Assembly: GCA_027886175.1 (NCBI GenBank)
Contig: JAJNNQ010000075.1
Span: 55,055,001 to 55,119,000, forward strand
Direction: 5' to 3'
DNA length: 64,000 nt
DNA from: Phylloscopus collybita
Lineage: Eukaryota; Chordata; Aves; Passeriformes; Phylloscopidae
Under the pieces are notes generated by a model. That model did not search any database and was not told the origin of the DNA. It saw nothing but the letters and a program-made list of their open reading frames with translations. The position numbers and the translations under genes were made by a program. The first letter of the stretch is position 1. Every line of letters begins with the position of its first letter. Of the stretch, positions 25,772 to 38,930 are shown piece by piece.

Positions 25772-26307
25772 AGGAATTACTGTTGGAAGCACAGAGTAAA
25801 CTCTAGGCACAGACAAAGTCAGTGGCTGCTTCAGACAACAGATGAGAAAATAACCATAGCCAAGGTACAAACATCATCTGTATTGGCAGAAAACCTTAGA
25901 CATAAACTGCCACTGCTGAGGCTCAGGTAGGGGTTAGGCTGTGATCCAGGGCACCTATTTCCAGCCCCCCTCAAGCCAGCAGACTCAGCTGAGACATCAT
26001 CCTTATCCCTTGTCTCTCCTTCGCAGGGCAGCAGAAGCACCAAGACCATCATTCTCCAATGTTGTTCTTGTTTTCTAGGTGGCTCTGCCATTTCTCTCCC
26101 CTTCCTATATCAAGAAAAATCCAGGCCCAGACTAGCTTCCACTTCTCACTTTCTAACTTTAAAAATTACTTCCTCCCTCTGGAGAAGCCTTGAGTCAAGG
26201 GATCAAGGTGTATATACTGGAGCCACTTCAGTCTGATTCTGAAACTGTGCTTTCTCTGGGTAAGCACATCGGAATTTTTCACATCAACACCTACTAGAAT
26301 CTATCAC

Positions 26308-26308
<1 letters not shown>
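25772..26308. other. Intergenic segment with splice-like signals
   Basis: This stretch is slightly richer in GC than its surroundings. A good 3' splice-site match (pyrimidine tract TCCCTTGTCTCTCCTTCGCAG) ends at 26026. A good 5' splice-site match, CTGG|GTAAGC, begins at 26260. Together they bracket a 233-base candidate exon on the plus strand with no long open frame. I do not call a transcript on this alone. Confidence 0.3.
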
Positions 26309-26356
<48 letters not shown>

Positions 26357-26364
26357 ATAATAAT
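26309..26364 (+). repeat. poly(A) tract with short (TAA)n
   Basis: About 46 A are followed by a few TAA units. The tract sits just upstream of a segment that itself ends in another long poly(A) in the same orientation. Confidence 0.95.
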
Positions 26365-26922
26365 ACACCAGCACAATATTTACTGATTAGCTAGGCATGA
26401 AATAAGGTTAAGGAGGTTAGCCAGAATTTGTAGGCTATAAAATTTCAGTGGATTTTTAAGTTCACACTTGGTTAGCCAACATGACTTGCATATTAAGCCA
26501 GAACCTTGTTCAACTATTCCAGGGTATTCCAGGGCTTAGTCCAAATGTTTAGAAGACCATGTAATAGTTTCACACAGCAGGTCAATATCTGCTTCACTTT
26601 TGAAACAAACTTCAATAGTTCTCACTGAATAATGAGACTTGGAAAGCCTTTTTACCTCCTGATCTAAAGCCCATGGAAGCCTGACTAAATACTCCTGTTG
26701 AATACTAGGACCTCTGGATTGGATCTTAAATGATGAAAGATGACGAAGGTGATTGTAAAGCAATAATCAGAGTTTCTCTGAAGAAGAATTCATATTCACA
26801 TTCAAATACTTTTCCCAAGTCAGGATGATGGACTACACAAAAACAACACATCTCTGTTTGACTGAAAGTATTTGCCTGCAGCTGCTGTATTTCTTGCTTA
26901 CTTGTAATAAAAGGTTTTCCAT

Positions 26923-26964
<42 letters not shown>
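26365..26964 (+). mobile_element. Candidate processed retrocopy ending in poly(A)
   Basis: The segment ends with an AATAAA signal (26906-26911), then about 15 bases, then a run of 38 A (26927-26964). That order and spacing are what a reverse-transcribed, polyadenylated transcript leaves behind. I see no clear open frame in the sense direction and could not identify a parent gene. I also found no target-site duplication: the bases after the tail, GAGGGAACTCTC, are not repeated upstream. The left limit is arbitrary and is set at the preceding poly(A). A chance poly(A) next to AATAAA remains possible. Confidence 0.35.
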
Positions 26965-26968
<4 letters not shown>

Positions 26969-27068
26969 GAACTCTCAAAATCTGACAGAAGCATGAGGCT
27001 ATGAAACCACTTTCTCTTATATTACATAATATTAAAATAATTAAATAATTCTAAGAAATTCTTGGTGC

Positions 27069-27348
27069 TGTTTAAGATTAACAACGACACGGACTCCAAG
27101 TTCAGAAGGCTGAAATTACTCCAAACAATCTTTATTACCCGGGAATTTCTTCCCTTTATACTATTTTACAAAGAACCCACCCAAGGGGTGGAAGAAAGAC
27201 AAACTTCTTCAACTACATTAGTCAAGTCAGAGGGACATCAAGAAGTCCCTCCTAGGGAAAGGAATGCAAAACATAGGATATGGTTAGGAAAACCTGTCTC
27301 TTGTTGACAGAACAGTACCCGGGAAAAGGTTTCAGAGAAAACATCACA
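27069..27348 (-). mobile_element. LTR-like element, minus strand
   Basis: Read on the minus strand, the block starts TGTGATGTTTTCTCTG and ends CTTAAACA, which gives TG...CA ends. It holds a TATAAAGGGAAG core (plus 27155-27160), then an AATAAAGATTG polyadenylation signal about 18 bases on (plus 27131-27136), and a GTCGTTGTTAATC-type U5 end. The close TATA-to-AATAAA spacing and this U5 pattern fit a short endogenous-retrovirus LTR, perhaps ERVK-like. No flanking duplication was found, so the edges could be off by several bases and it may be truncated. Confidence 0.6.
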
Positions 27349-27798
27349 GTACGAACCATGACTACATCTTCTCTACCATAAAATAAAATATTTCATTCTT
27401 AAATATTCTGATAGTTTCATTTTGACTTTCTCAGAACATCCTTTCCTTTGTCTTGAAAGTTAGGAAACCGACATGTTTCTAAAAGTATTTGCCTTTCTAA
27501 ACAGACAAAGAGTAGTGAGTTTCTATACCTTACACTATGTAAGACCGACACAGCACTTCTGCTAACAATATTATTTTTTATTACTTATACTCTTTTACCT
27601 AAATCATTACTGTGAAAATTAAAGAATTATCAGCTTAAGTGATACACTTTATGCCATCATTAACTCCTTTTTTGCTTAATAATGTATTTATCTGCAAGTT
27701 CTTCCTTACACCAGATACGAACCAGCTCTCAATGGCAAACAATCTGAAGCAAAGACAGAGGACATAATCTTTTTCTCTTGTTTGTAGCATTTGCTTAT

Positions 27799-27866
27799 AT
27801 AGACTCATAGAACTACTAAGTTTGGAAAAGACCTTCAAGATCATCAAAATGCAGACTCTGAGACCC
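27799..27866 (-). mobile_element. CR1 3'-end relic, antisense
   Basis: CTCATAGAACTACTAAGTTT, GGAAAAGACCTTCAAGATCA and TC follow the reverse complement of the CR1 3' terminus. Only about 70 bases survive, which is a typical severely 5'-truncated copy. Confidence 0.8.
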
Positions 27867-30800
27867 TTGATGAACAAAAACTGTATTACTGCTAAAGCAG
27901 CAAGCTGTATCAATCCTAAAGCATTTTTAACACTGTTTGTCTAAAATGTAGCTCGCTGATGCTGAAATAACACTAACCTTTTTTTCCAGCCACTCCTCAT
28001 TAATGAATGGAAGCATATGGAACACCAGTGCAACAATGTAAGGATGCTGGACTTGAATCCACAGGTGGTGAATACTGGTCTTTTGACCTGCATATATTTT
28101 TTTTATAAAATTACAATAACATTTTGTTGTTTAAATTTTTTTCTGCAAGGGTAGGTATGTGTGTGTGAAGGGATTTATAAAGTTGTTTTGTTTTTAAATG
28201 AGTGAGGAAAGAATACTGAAATTCTATTGGATAAGAGAGGGATAATTCGTAGAGGCTAATATTGAAGTGATAAAAATATATCAAAGCAAGTTTTTTGTAG
28301 CAATATGGCTGCTATAATGCTATTTCAAGCAATTAGACAGCAAAATGCATTTACTTGTCAAAATGATTTAGTCTTCTGTATGAGATGCTGACCTAGAAAG
28401 CAGAGAAAAACTGATTAAAATATTCAATTTACCCTTACTTTTTCTCTCCAGGAAGTGTTTTGCTTTCATTCTTTATTTGCTCAATAGTATTAACAGTTAA
28501 ACCACTGTAAGAACCCTTTTTTTTTTTTTAAGGTTCCATGTCTGCATGTATATATGTGTCATACTTAGTCTTGCATTATTTAATGAACTTGTAAAACCTC
28601 AGTAGCCATGAAGGTGAAATGTAGCAATACAGGATCTCAGGAAGGGAAGAGGCTGGGATCACTGCCAGCCATCCCTCTAAAGTGCAGCACACGCTATACA
28701 TTGAGAGCAAAGGCAGTCAAGTGCCCATCTGCTTGCTTCAGAAGCATTTTTCTTGCAGAGTGGAAGAAAACACTTTAGCTAAGCTCAGTAATGAACTGAT
28801 TAGGCTAGTTGTGAAGCCAATAGAAATGAGCAGTCTGTTGGTTAAGAGTCAACTCACACAGAAGAGCAAACCCACATTGTCACAACAAAGATAACTACTT
28901 CTGTGTTTAAGGAGTGATTTGAAGTGAAGAATAGTACTGTTTCTCGAGGGTTCCTGAACCAGCATAACAAATGCACAGCAAAATAAAACCACCAAAGACA
29001 AAATAAAGCAAGACAAAAAGAATTTGTCCTCTCATTCCTTAAATAATAAAATCTTCCACTGCTGTTCTATGGGAGGGTTGGCAGGCAGCATTAGTACAAG
29101 ACCAACATAACTTCCACTGAGATAAATAATTAATACTAAAGATTTTGCCTCATGGTGTAACACAACAAAAGAAGAACAAAAAATCTGTTCTCACACTTTC
29201 CTCTTAAAGCCACAGGAGATAATCAGAATGATTGTGATATCATTGGGCACTTTTCAGCATAAGAAATAGTGTTGGAGCTGGCCCCATGAAATGTAATGGA
29301 TTTCTATCACTTAGCCTTTAGGCAGGAGACAAAAGCCTTAAATGACCACACATCTCAAAATCAGATATTTTCATTCCACCTCAGTGGCTTGGTGTACATG
29401 TGTCTGTGTGAGCTAGCCCTTCACAAGTTCCATGAGGGAGGGTGGCCCCAACCCTTTTTTCAAAGATCTCAGTCAGATGTGCTCAGAGTTCCACCTGAAT
29501 TTCTGATACAAGCAACCCTGAAAGACACTTTGCTGGATGCCTAAATTGCTAAAAATTAAGCAAGTCACATTTCATTAAACTGTGCACTGTGAAATGTCTG
29601 ATACACTTTGATCTGTGTTAGCATCAACTATTGCACAGATCAGATAGAAGAAGAAGTTTGCTGAAACATTGACAAAAATAACATTATACAAAGGCAAACC
29701 ATTTTAATGGATGGTGAATTAAAAAATAAATCAATAGTAACAGCTTCCTATTAAACACATAATACTGAATATATTGATGTTGGGGGTTACTATTATCCAC
29801 CTATTGATCAGGTATTCTACTGTATCTTTTTATAGCTTTTTTTTTTCTGTAAACTACATGCAAAATAAGAAACTATATAAAGGAAAAAAATCCTGCAAAA
29901 GGAACATTATTCTGGCTATTGAAAAATCAAGAACAACTGCCTTCTGACATGCTGGGCTGACCACTGCTCAACTGGCAATTTTCAGCAGCAGTTCCTGTTC
30001 TACTGCAAAGTTAACACCACATTTCTTCATTCTCTCAAATAAACAGAGTTGTCAGCTAACAACATTAAAGATAAATCTCTTACACCAACTCCCTACACTA
30101 CCTGCAGCCTCGCTACTGATAAAAAAGAAAACAACTCTCTAGAAAAATTATTAAAGACAGGGATATGGAACTTTAACTTACACATATCTTTCCTTTAAGA
30201 CAAGAAAGGAAACACTTTAGCATTACAAGTAAACCCTAAATTTCCCTGACCCTCACGTATTTGAAGGGCTTTGAGCAGAATTTAGTCACCTTAATGTTGT
30301 GAACAGAATCACTCTTAGCCTGAAAGTGTGAATTAGAGACTGCAGACACACTGAATAGAAACCAAAGAAACCACCTCAATTTTTTTTGAAAACTGTCTGC
30401 TTTTTAGAGAGTCTACGTAGATTCTACTAATAAAGCAACATCTCAGGCTGGGGATGTCAAGGGAGTCCCTGTGAAGTTCTAAGATTTGAGTTTTAAAATG
30501 AGTTCCCCATCTCAACATTCCCCATCACCTATTATGTGCCTAAACAGACAATACGCAAGAATTGGCTTCTGGCAGCTCCTTACTCATTTTGCTGACTCAA
30601 GTGGATCTTGTTTGAAAGTGCTAATCTTTCCCCAGGCACTGTCCAGAAAGGCTAAAATCTCTGAACCTTTTTTATAACCTTAACATTTTGCAGGAACTTG
30701 CTTTCCCTGAAAAATATTTCTTTACTATTCATATGTTGTTGCAATGCTGAAGTATAAGGAGCTATTGATACATCTGTCTCCAGCTTCTCATTTTGACACA

Positions 30801-33800
30801 AACACTCTTCCAGACCTTGGGAAGACACGCATCATTCATACTTCTAAATATTTTAAGTAGGATGAGAGATTGTTTATATGTTTGATTTAATGTACTTGTA
30901 CAAAACGAAGTACAGTAGTGTCACCCTGAGTTGAGATGGCAGCTTTCTGACACAAAAAATAGTATTTTTCTGTCCTTTCTAATACACATTCCAGTCTTTC
31001 CAGCACCTCTATAAAGTCAGATATAAACAAGTCAATGGCACCTGCTATGCTTTTATGTAAACCAAAGGCTTGCCTCTCAGTAACTGGAAGCTTAAAATTG
31101 TTTAAAAATTATTTTTTTCTATCCTGCACATGGCTTATGCACACACTGCACATGGAAATATGCATGCAGATACTAGAGCATGAAAAGTTTAATCAGATTA
31201 AATAAACCAAAAAAGGATTAATTTAGTTCCTATGGGCAGTGAATTAACTGGGAACTTTTAATGCAATTTTGGATTTTACGGAAGTCTTTCTTAATAAAGG
31301 TTATGAAGCATATTGCGTCCCTGTATACACAACAGCTAACTGCTGCCAGACATCATAGACCCATTTGCAATTCAAATGAAAAACAGAATAACAAACACGA
31401 AAAGAAAAATAAAAACCACCAAAACCAAAAAAGTGACACTAGCCAGCACTGACCAGAAGAAGTTATATAAATTTTCAAGCATTACCACTGTATGGATTTG
31501 CAGAAGTTCTTTAAGGATTTTTTAGGAACCCACTCTCATCTCATGCTAATTTTTTTTTTCTTGCTTTGACAACTTCTGCAGAATGATAACAGAAGTATTA
31601 CATCTCATATAGCATCAGAAAATACTCTGAAGCTTACAGTGTCCAAATAATATGTCTTCGTATTCATATATTCTATCATTGTCTACCCATCATTAAACGA
31701 GAAATTGAAGTGGTCTTTGACTCATGAATTGTTCTTTGTTCAATTATTACCTTAAGCAATGAGGAAAACTGAACCTGAGAAAAAAGGAAGTAAAATCCAC
31801 ATAATGCACATTTTTATTAAAAAGGTTTTTTAGCCAGTATTTGATGTTAGGAGAATGGGAAAGTATAACCTTATTTATAACTCTCAGTTTCTCTGTAACT
31901 GATCATTCATAAACAGATTCTTTGATATATTACAGTGATTTTTACATGCTCTGATTCTCAGCTTTTGATAATTTTCCTACTAAGCCTTTGCATTAATTTC
32001 CCATTTCAACATTTTATTTCTGTCTTGGGCCATAAAAACATAATTGTTATCACTGAAGTTGTAGCTCTTCTATTCCCAAGAAGCCAATTCATTTTACAAA
32101 GCACGTACCCTGTACAGCTTATTGGTCTTCATTTTCCATCATCAAATGTTAACACTACTTGAAGGAAACTTTAAGTTAGGAAAATACCAATGAATAATGA
32201 AGATAGCTTCAATAATATGGATTTGCTGCCCAGCATAACAAAATTGAGCTTTTATTGGAACCCATTTCCCAGAGTTGAGCTATTTGATCTACAAGCTATT
32301 AAAAAAGTAGATTATGTTTTCCATGGCACTATAGGTATTGGAGAGTTAATTTCCACTGCAAACAATAAGAGGAGATGAAGTAGACAGTAGCTAATATGAA
32401 TTGCTCCCCAGTCAGCAAGTATCCCAATTTCCTATACATCCTCAATATTTCTACACCTTGATGCATTACAAAAAGTAGCAAAGTAAGAAAACAGTTTATA
32501 AATAATAGTCCTTTGAAAGTGTACATAGGCTCAAAATAAGTTACTGGAAACATACAATGTAAGATACACCCAATTTGACTTTAGGGGGAAAAATGGATAA
32601 GATGCATTCTTTGGATCTTCTTATCAAGAGATTGAAATATTTTACATTAAAAATATTAAATCATTTTACTTTTACACTTGATTTGTAAAATCTGTGTAAC
32701 ACTTTAGCTCAAAGATCCTAGAAGCATTGAGATACGGGGAGATGTATGTGCTTGTGGAAATGACACATGAGATTTACTGATACAGAGAAAGAATAGGAGC
32801 TTTTCTCAAAACATTTCATAATCTCAAATGTGGGTAAAGGATCTCATCTTCATGATGCACAATGATCACCATAAGTTTTAAAAATAGTCATCATGAATCA
32901 TATCAAGAAGGAAGTATGTATAGAAACAGGAGGGAATGACTGTAGAGGGAAAAAAAAGGCCCAGAAAAAGAAAAAATGGCAATTGGTAACTCAGTCTTAC
33001 CACAGTGTACAATTTTTCAAGTGACTTTAAATCTTCTGACAAATAGCATCAAGGGAAACCCATTAAATGGATGATCTGAATGTTAAGGTTGACTTGACTG
33101 ACGAGTACAGGGTTTAAAAATGACTTGCACCTCAGGATAAATTTGGATAAACTAAAACCTAGTTAATGTTCTCTGAATATCAGTGATAGATGATGCATTT
33201 TTCTATTTGTTAGAAAGGAAATAATCAATGCCTTAGCAAATGAAACTTTCAAGGCTCATGCTTCAGTAAGGTAGAAATTAATTGTGGGAAATACCAAAGA
33301 TGTGAAATAGTCCATGTTTTAAAAAATAATAATAAAAAACCAAAACAAACCAAGCAAATAACCCCCCCGCCCCCGAAAAAACCCCAAACACTGCAACAAA
33401 GATGAAATCCTTTGCATCTAGTGCAGTTTCTGCAGCAGTTACAGGCAGTAACAGTTTCAGAAAAAGATGCAGCACTATGTATTAGTTATTTACAGAATAG
33501 TATTTCCTTGAGTAATATTTCTTCCCATTTTCCCAATGCTACCGGTTAGTTTATGACCACAGGAAATTTTCTTTAAACTCTGGACTGTCCCTCTTTCTTA
33601 AATACTGTATGTGCTTATGCTTGTATAGGTAGATGGGAAAGGAGATAGAGGAATCCAGCCAAATAATTTTGAAAGTCAGATTTCAGTTTGTTCCCCATAT
33701 TGATCCATTCCACATCCCCCAGTTCATGATTTCCCAGTATATTTCCATAACAGCATTCACCATAATTTTCAGAATTAATCCATTTATTTTTATTCATTGA

Positions 33801-36800
33801 TATCAACAAACACTACTATACATTTTCCACCATAAAATTGGCATTTGTATCTGATACAATAGGCATTTACTTGTCCCACATACATTTATTATCCAAAATA
33901 GAAAGTCTGTACAAAAATCTTGGCTTGTGTCGAAAGGTCACAAGTCAATTGAAATCCTCCAGGTCTATTAAAACAGTGGCATAAATTGAACAATTCCTCT
34001 TTTCCCTGAAGTACATTTTTCTATCTTTAAAGCTCTTTTCATACTTTTGGCCTCTTTTTTTTTTTTTCCTATGTTTTTCACTGGGGAATAAAAACATCCT
34101 GTAAACTTTTATATCAGCTATTTTCTGCATGTCATCTACTATGAAACCACTAGTTACCCTTTGAGAGTACAAGTAGTTTTCTGACTTTTCTTGCCAACCT
34201 TGCTTCACTCAATTTACAAATCCTTACTATATCAGCTATCCTTTCCTTTTAAAAGTCCATAGCCTTGCCTGATGGGCTTATCTGGGGAGTTTTTGTTTCT
34301 TATAAAAATATGATGAGAAAATATAAAATGTAAATCCATCATAAAGCTAGATTAATGCACACAGTGAAGCCCAGGAAGACTAAACAGACTGCAAACGCTG
34401 TTCCCATTACAAAAGCAGTTGGGAATGAAAACTTGAACAATTATAATCCCAACTCAATTAAACACAGCAGATAAGTAAACACTTATTTTCCCCCTTAAGA
34501 ACATATACAAAAGCTTTCCCAGCAGTGTTTTTTGCTTCCTATCCAAGTCATACTGATCTTGCACATAGAACCAGACAGATTCAAACTCCTCTGCTAGCTG
34601 AATTCATGTTCCTAGGAAGAAAGCAGAAAAAAATCATTTAACACTAGGTCTTTGGGTCAAGTCGAGAGGCATGACCCTCTGACACTGAAAATTGATCCCT
34701 TTCACACAAATATATCACAGGGTGGTGGTAACCATTCAGTCACTTCTGTGCTTGTAAATGGGAGAAGAGATACATTTAAAGCAAAAAACATTGCCAAGTG
34801 AGAAACATTCAGTTTTTTAAATCACTCTGCTGGGGTGGTTCTCTGTACATAATGTGTGCTGTTTACACAGACTTTGTTTAAAGAACTTCAGAAATTAAGA
34901 ATGTTTAATAATGCTTAATTATCTGTGCTTTCTTTAATTACTTAGGAGCATATTTTCCAGCAGGATTTTTAACAGCATCTCCAAAATTTAACTCTATCTT
35001 TCCAGTATTAGGAAGTAATCATGCACTTGCATATTCAAGTATAATTAAATACATTTTGCAAGAGGATTATTTCTGCAGTTAATTTTTCCTAAACTTTTTT
35101 TCTGACCACTAATCAGTCAATGAAGGAGTGATGCACTAGTTGTTGTTCAGATCAGTGCACTGAAATCACCAGATAAAGGGGGCATGCTTGAGTACTATAA
35201 GTAAGCACTGGCTTCTTTTAAGCAAGGAAATGTTAACTTCTATGCTACTTCGACACTAGATAAGTTTAAAAACATAGTAATTTGGCCCTGAGCAAGATAT
35301 TACACTTCTTTTTTTTTTTTTTCCTACCCAATTTAGGATGGCAACCATTTCAGAACTAAAAATAATGCATGAAACTTCATAAGAATTTTTAATTTTCTGA
35401 AATTAAAATGATACAGACAGTAACAAAATGAAGCATAAGACAACACAGAAGATTGAATAAAGCAGTTCTCAACTGTAAAATTGTTATTAACATTTCACAA
35501 ATATTGGCATAAAGGAAAAAAAAATACACTTTTTCCCCTAACATTGTATTTCAGACCACTAAACAAATTACTGTAATTGAACATTAGTAGGCCACCTCAA
35601 ATGGTTATTGTACCATCTAGCACTGCCAATGAAAATTAGCTAGTGACCTTAGCCTACATTTTTAAAGATATTATAATTAAAGTTTAACAAGAATAACCTG
35701 GGGAAAAAACGGTACTTTTACAAACAAGATGCTGGGAATTACAGATATCACAGTCTGTAAGACACATCCAGAGGAACCCACCATGTTCTTTACACTTACT
35801 TCACGTGGATGACACTGGAACCCACAATGCACCAAACGCTGTCTCCCTGCTGTTCTTTGGTTTTCTCCCAGGGAAAATAAATTGCTACAGAGAACAGTAG
35901 GGGAGGCAAGAGGGCACTGGATGGTGGAGGGAGCTCTAAAGAAATAAAAAAGAGAATACAACACTCTGAGATGTCCCACTGATCATGAAGGAAAGGTCAG
36001 ACAGGATGCTGCCTTTGCCTTTGCTGGCAGTTTCACTTTTCCTTCAACTCTCAGCATCCTCCCCTCCTCCTATAAGACCTTCAACTATGACAGAACTTTC
36101 TCTCTCCATCCTTTTCTTCCAAGTTCATTACTTCAAAATAAATTCCAATGCTTCAACCACTTCTGAAGACATGAGGTGTTCCTTCAATATCCCAAACTGA
36201 CAAAACTATACATTCCTCCTTGCAATAAAACACAGGGGAAATTGCTTGGGAAATGGCTTTTTATTGCAGTTTTTCACTCTGAAAATAGAATTTCTAATAT
36301 ATTTTCAAAGAGATACTTATGGTATTGAATTTTATCCTGGACTTTCATGATGGAAGGTCCATATTAAGAATATACATATACCACTTTCTGATATATGCAT
36401 ATATCCTCCATTCATTGCAATTTCTCAGTAAAAATCCAGCATTTTTAACTCCCAATCTGAGGAGTTAAAACAAGTTGGAGGAGCAAGTTGTCCAGTGTCA
36501 GACATAAAGCAGACACACATTTATGGAGACTGCTATCCTTTCCTACATCTTTCTTCTAATCCCTGGATTCTAATTTGCTTCTGGATTTTTCATTATTTTC
36601 CCTCTACTTTTAATGAAGAATTCCCCAATCCTGCTAGCAGCAGCAAAGAAGTTCTGTGTTCTATAATCAGCAATTTCTTTGCTGCTTCATCCCTTACATT
36701 GAAGAAGTTAGAGTCCTTTTTATCACTGTGTGTAATCTGAAAAATGATGTGTAGAGACTTGAAACAGTCTATCATTCCCTGTTGAGGCAGAATTCGGCTC

Positions 36801-38589
36801 TATCTTCACACATGAAGTTAAGCAGTGGATGTGATTTGTCACTGTGGTCAAAACCATTGGTACAGCAACAGTAAATGCAAGGTGTTTGCTATGTTAACAA
36901 CTCCAATGGGGTGAGAATGCTTATGTGATGATCAGTCAGAGCATGAACCCCACCCACTACACCACTTTGATAGCCATGTCACAGATGGATCCTTTGGCTG
37001 TTTTCATTTGGCTGAAGATTGCCAAATGCATACAGACCGCTGTAATCACGTGGATGGATGTAGATTTGGCCAATGTGCATCCTTGTGATGTAGAGAGTTT
37101 AGTTTTTTTGGGGTACAGGGGTTTGATGTGATTAGAAAACAGTGTCTCATTTTGTGATGTCTTGTCAGCTGTACATCAGAGATCTAAGAACTTTGAGCCA
37201 ATGTGAATAACTCAGATTACTCAAGGATCTTTCATGGCATCATACAGGCCAGAGATTTCTGCATCCCCCTCCTTACTGTAATTCCCATGACACACTACAA
37301 GTACATGTGACTCATCTGTACACAGCCAGGGAATGTGAACTAGATCTCTTACCTAACTATTTAACAGAATCAAGTGCAACCATTGAAACACATTATTTGG
37401 AAATGGGACTTCAATATTGAAGCCAAACAGCTGGGGAAAAGTTGCACATAAGTAACTTTAAAAAGTGACTCTTTTCAGGTGTCCACCAAAGTCTACTGAG
37501 CAATAAAGCAATTTTTAGGGAGCATATCCTCTCCTTTGTATAATCTCCTCCTTTCTACTGACATACAGTTATGGGTTCAGAAACTAAACTGATTTCTTTT
37601 CTTCTTTATATTGGATTACACCAGATGATTACACAGGAAACAACATCAAGAGCTCCAGAACAGCATTCTAAGCAGAAAATATTTCTTCTCAAAGCATGTT
37701 CATGTTTGCATAGACAAGGAATCTTAACATCAAGTGTATTTTACCTACATACATGTGAGAAACCTTCCAATAAAGAGAGAAACAGAGAAAGGGAGTGTAA
37801 ATCTCTGCAGTACGCAGCATTTCATATATTCCTGAAGTTAGGTAAGAGATCTTGAATATTTAAAGAGTTAATTAGATCTTCTCGGGTTTTTTTTTCTGTT
37901 TGTGCAATACCATACAAAATCCAGAGGTGATTCTACTTTCAGATTTAGCAAGCAACATCTTGTGCAGATTAAAAAGAAGTGTAAAAATTTCAGAAGTACA
38001 CAGCTGACTTCAAAGACAAGTTGCATTAATGGTCAGAATAGAGAAGCTTCTGCTGCTCTGTTAGTATTTGTATCAGTTTATAAGCTATTCATTCCCTATT
38101 TTGTCTTTAAAATTCACCTATTCTTTGTGACAAAGTTAAAAACTAGTACCAAGTTTTGCTTCTGAGAAAAAATAGACTTGATGTTGACAAAATCTCATTG
38201 GAGTGTTTGTTTGGACTCTCTTCTTTGTAAACAGAGGCTTTGCTTTGTAGAGCAGTGTCTGAAGATTTTTGCTGTGACTTGTAAACACTCAGTTAATATG
38301 CTCGTAATTTATTTATAACATTTCTGTGCTTCAAGTGCAAACTTCAAAATCTCTCTCTGAGAATCAGAGTACAAAACAGAACTGGTTACAGCTGCAGAAA
38401 AAGGTAAGCATTTTTAAAATATGATTGCACCAACTTGGAGTCGTAAGTTATATCTAAAATTGTGTCCGTCCCTATCTTCAACACTATGAGCAGCTCTTGC
38501 CCCCCTAAAAAAAGATAGTAACAAAAAATCAGATAAGAGAGTGAAGATGATTACAGGAGTAGAATGCTTTCAAGCATAGAATAACTAAG
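27867..38589. other. AT-rich intergenic DNA, no gene seen
   Basis: I see no gene in these 10.7 kb. All open frames are below about 100 codons and lack recognisable similarity. An A/C-rich patch with runs of seven and five C lies at about 33321-33392, and another A/C-rich patch at about 31380-31432. The region probably contains decayed repeats that I cannot classify by eye. Confidence 0.6.
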
Positions 38590-38930
38590 TAAACAAGGAC
38601 TTTTCAGTTTAGAAAAGAGATGACAGGAGCCAGGGTGAAAACAAGTGCTAAAAGATGGCACTTAAAATAAGGAATAATAGACTTGTTGAACTCTTTGCCA
38701 GAGGACATAATAGATTCTAAATTTTACATGGACTCTGGGGAAGACTGAAAAATCTAATGGAAAAGAAATCTATTTAAATTTGCTAAATGCATCTAGCTCA
38801 TTCCTGAGGCAGGGAAAGCGCTCAGAGGAAGAATCCTATTTTTACACTGTTTGTTCTCTTACCTAAGTGTTCATATACAGCAACTACTGGAAACAGCACA
38901 CTGAGTTGAATGATCCTCTGCTCCAGTCAA
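38590..38930 (+). mobile_element. Ancient CR1/L3-like relic, sense orientation
   Basis: The order of weakly preserved blocks suggests the 3' part of an old CR1-clade LINE: TTCAGTTTAGAAAAGAGATG, GGAATAATAGACTTGTTGAA, CTCTTTGCCAGAGGACATAA, then GAGTTGAATGATCCTCTGCT near the end. Divergence is much greater than in the other CR1 copies. A profile search is needed to confirm it. Confidence 0.5.
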
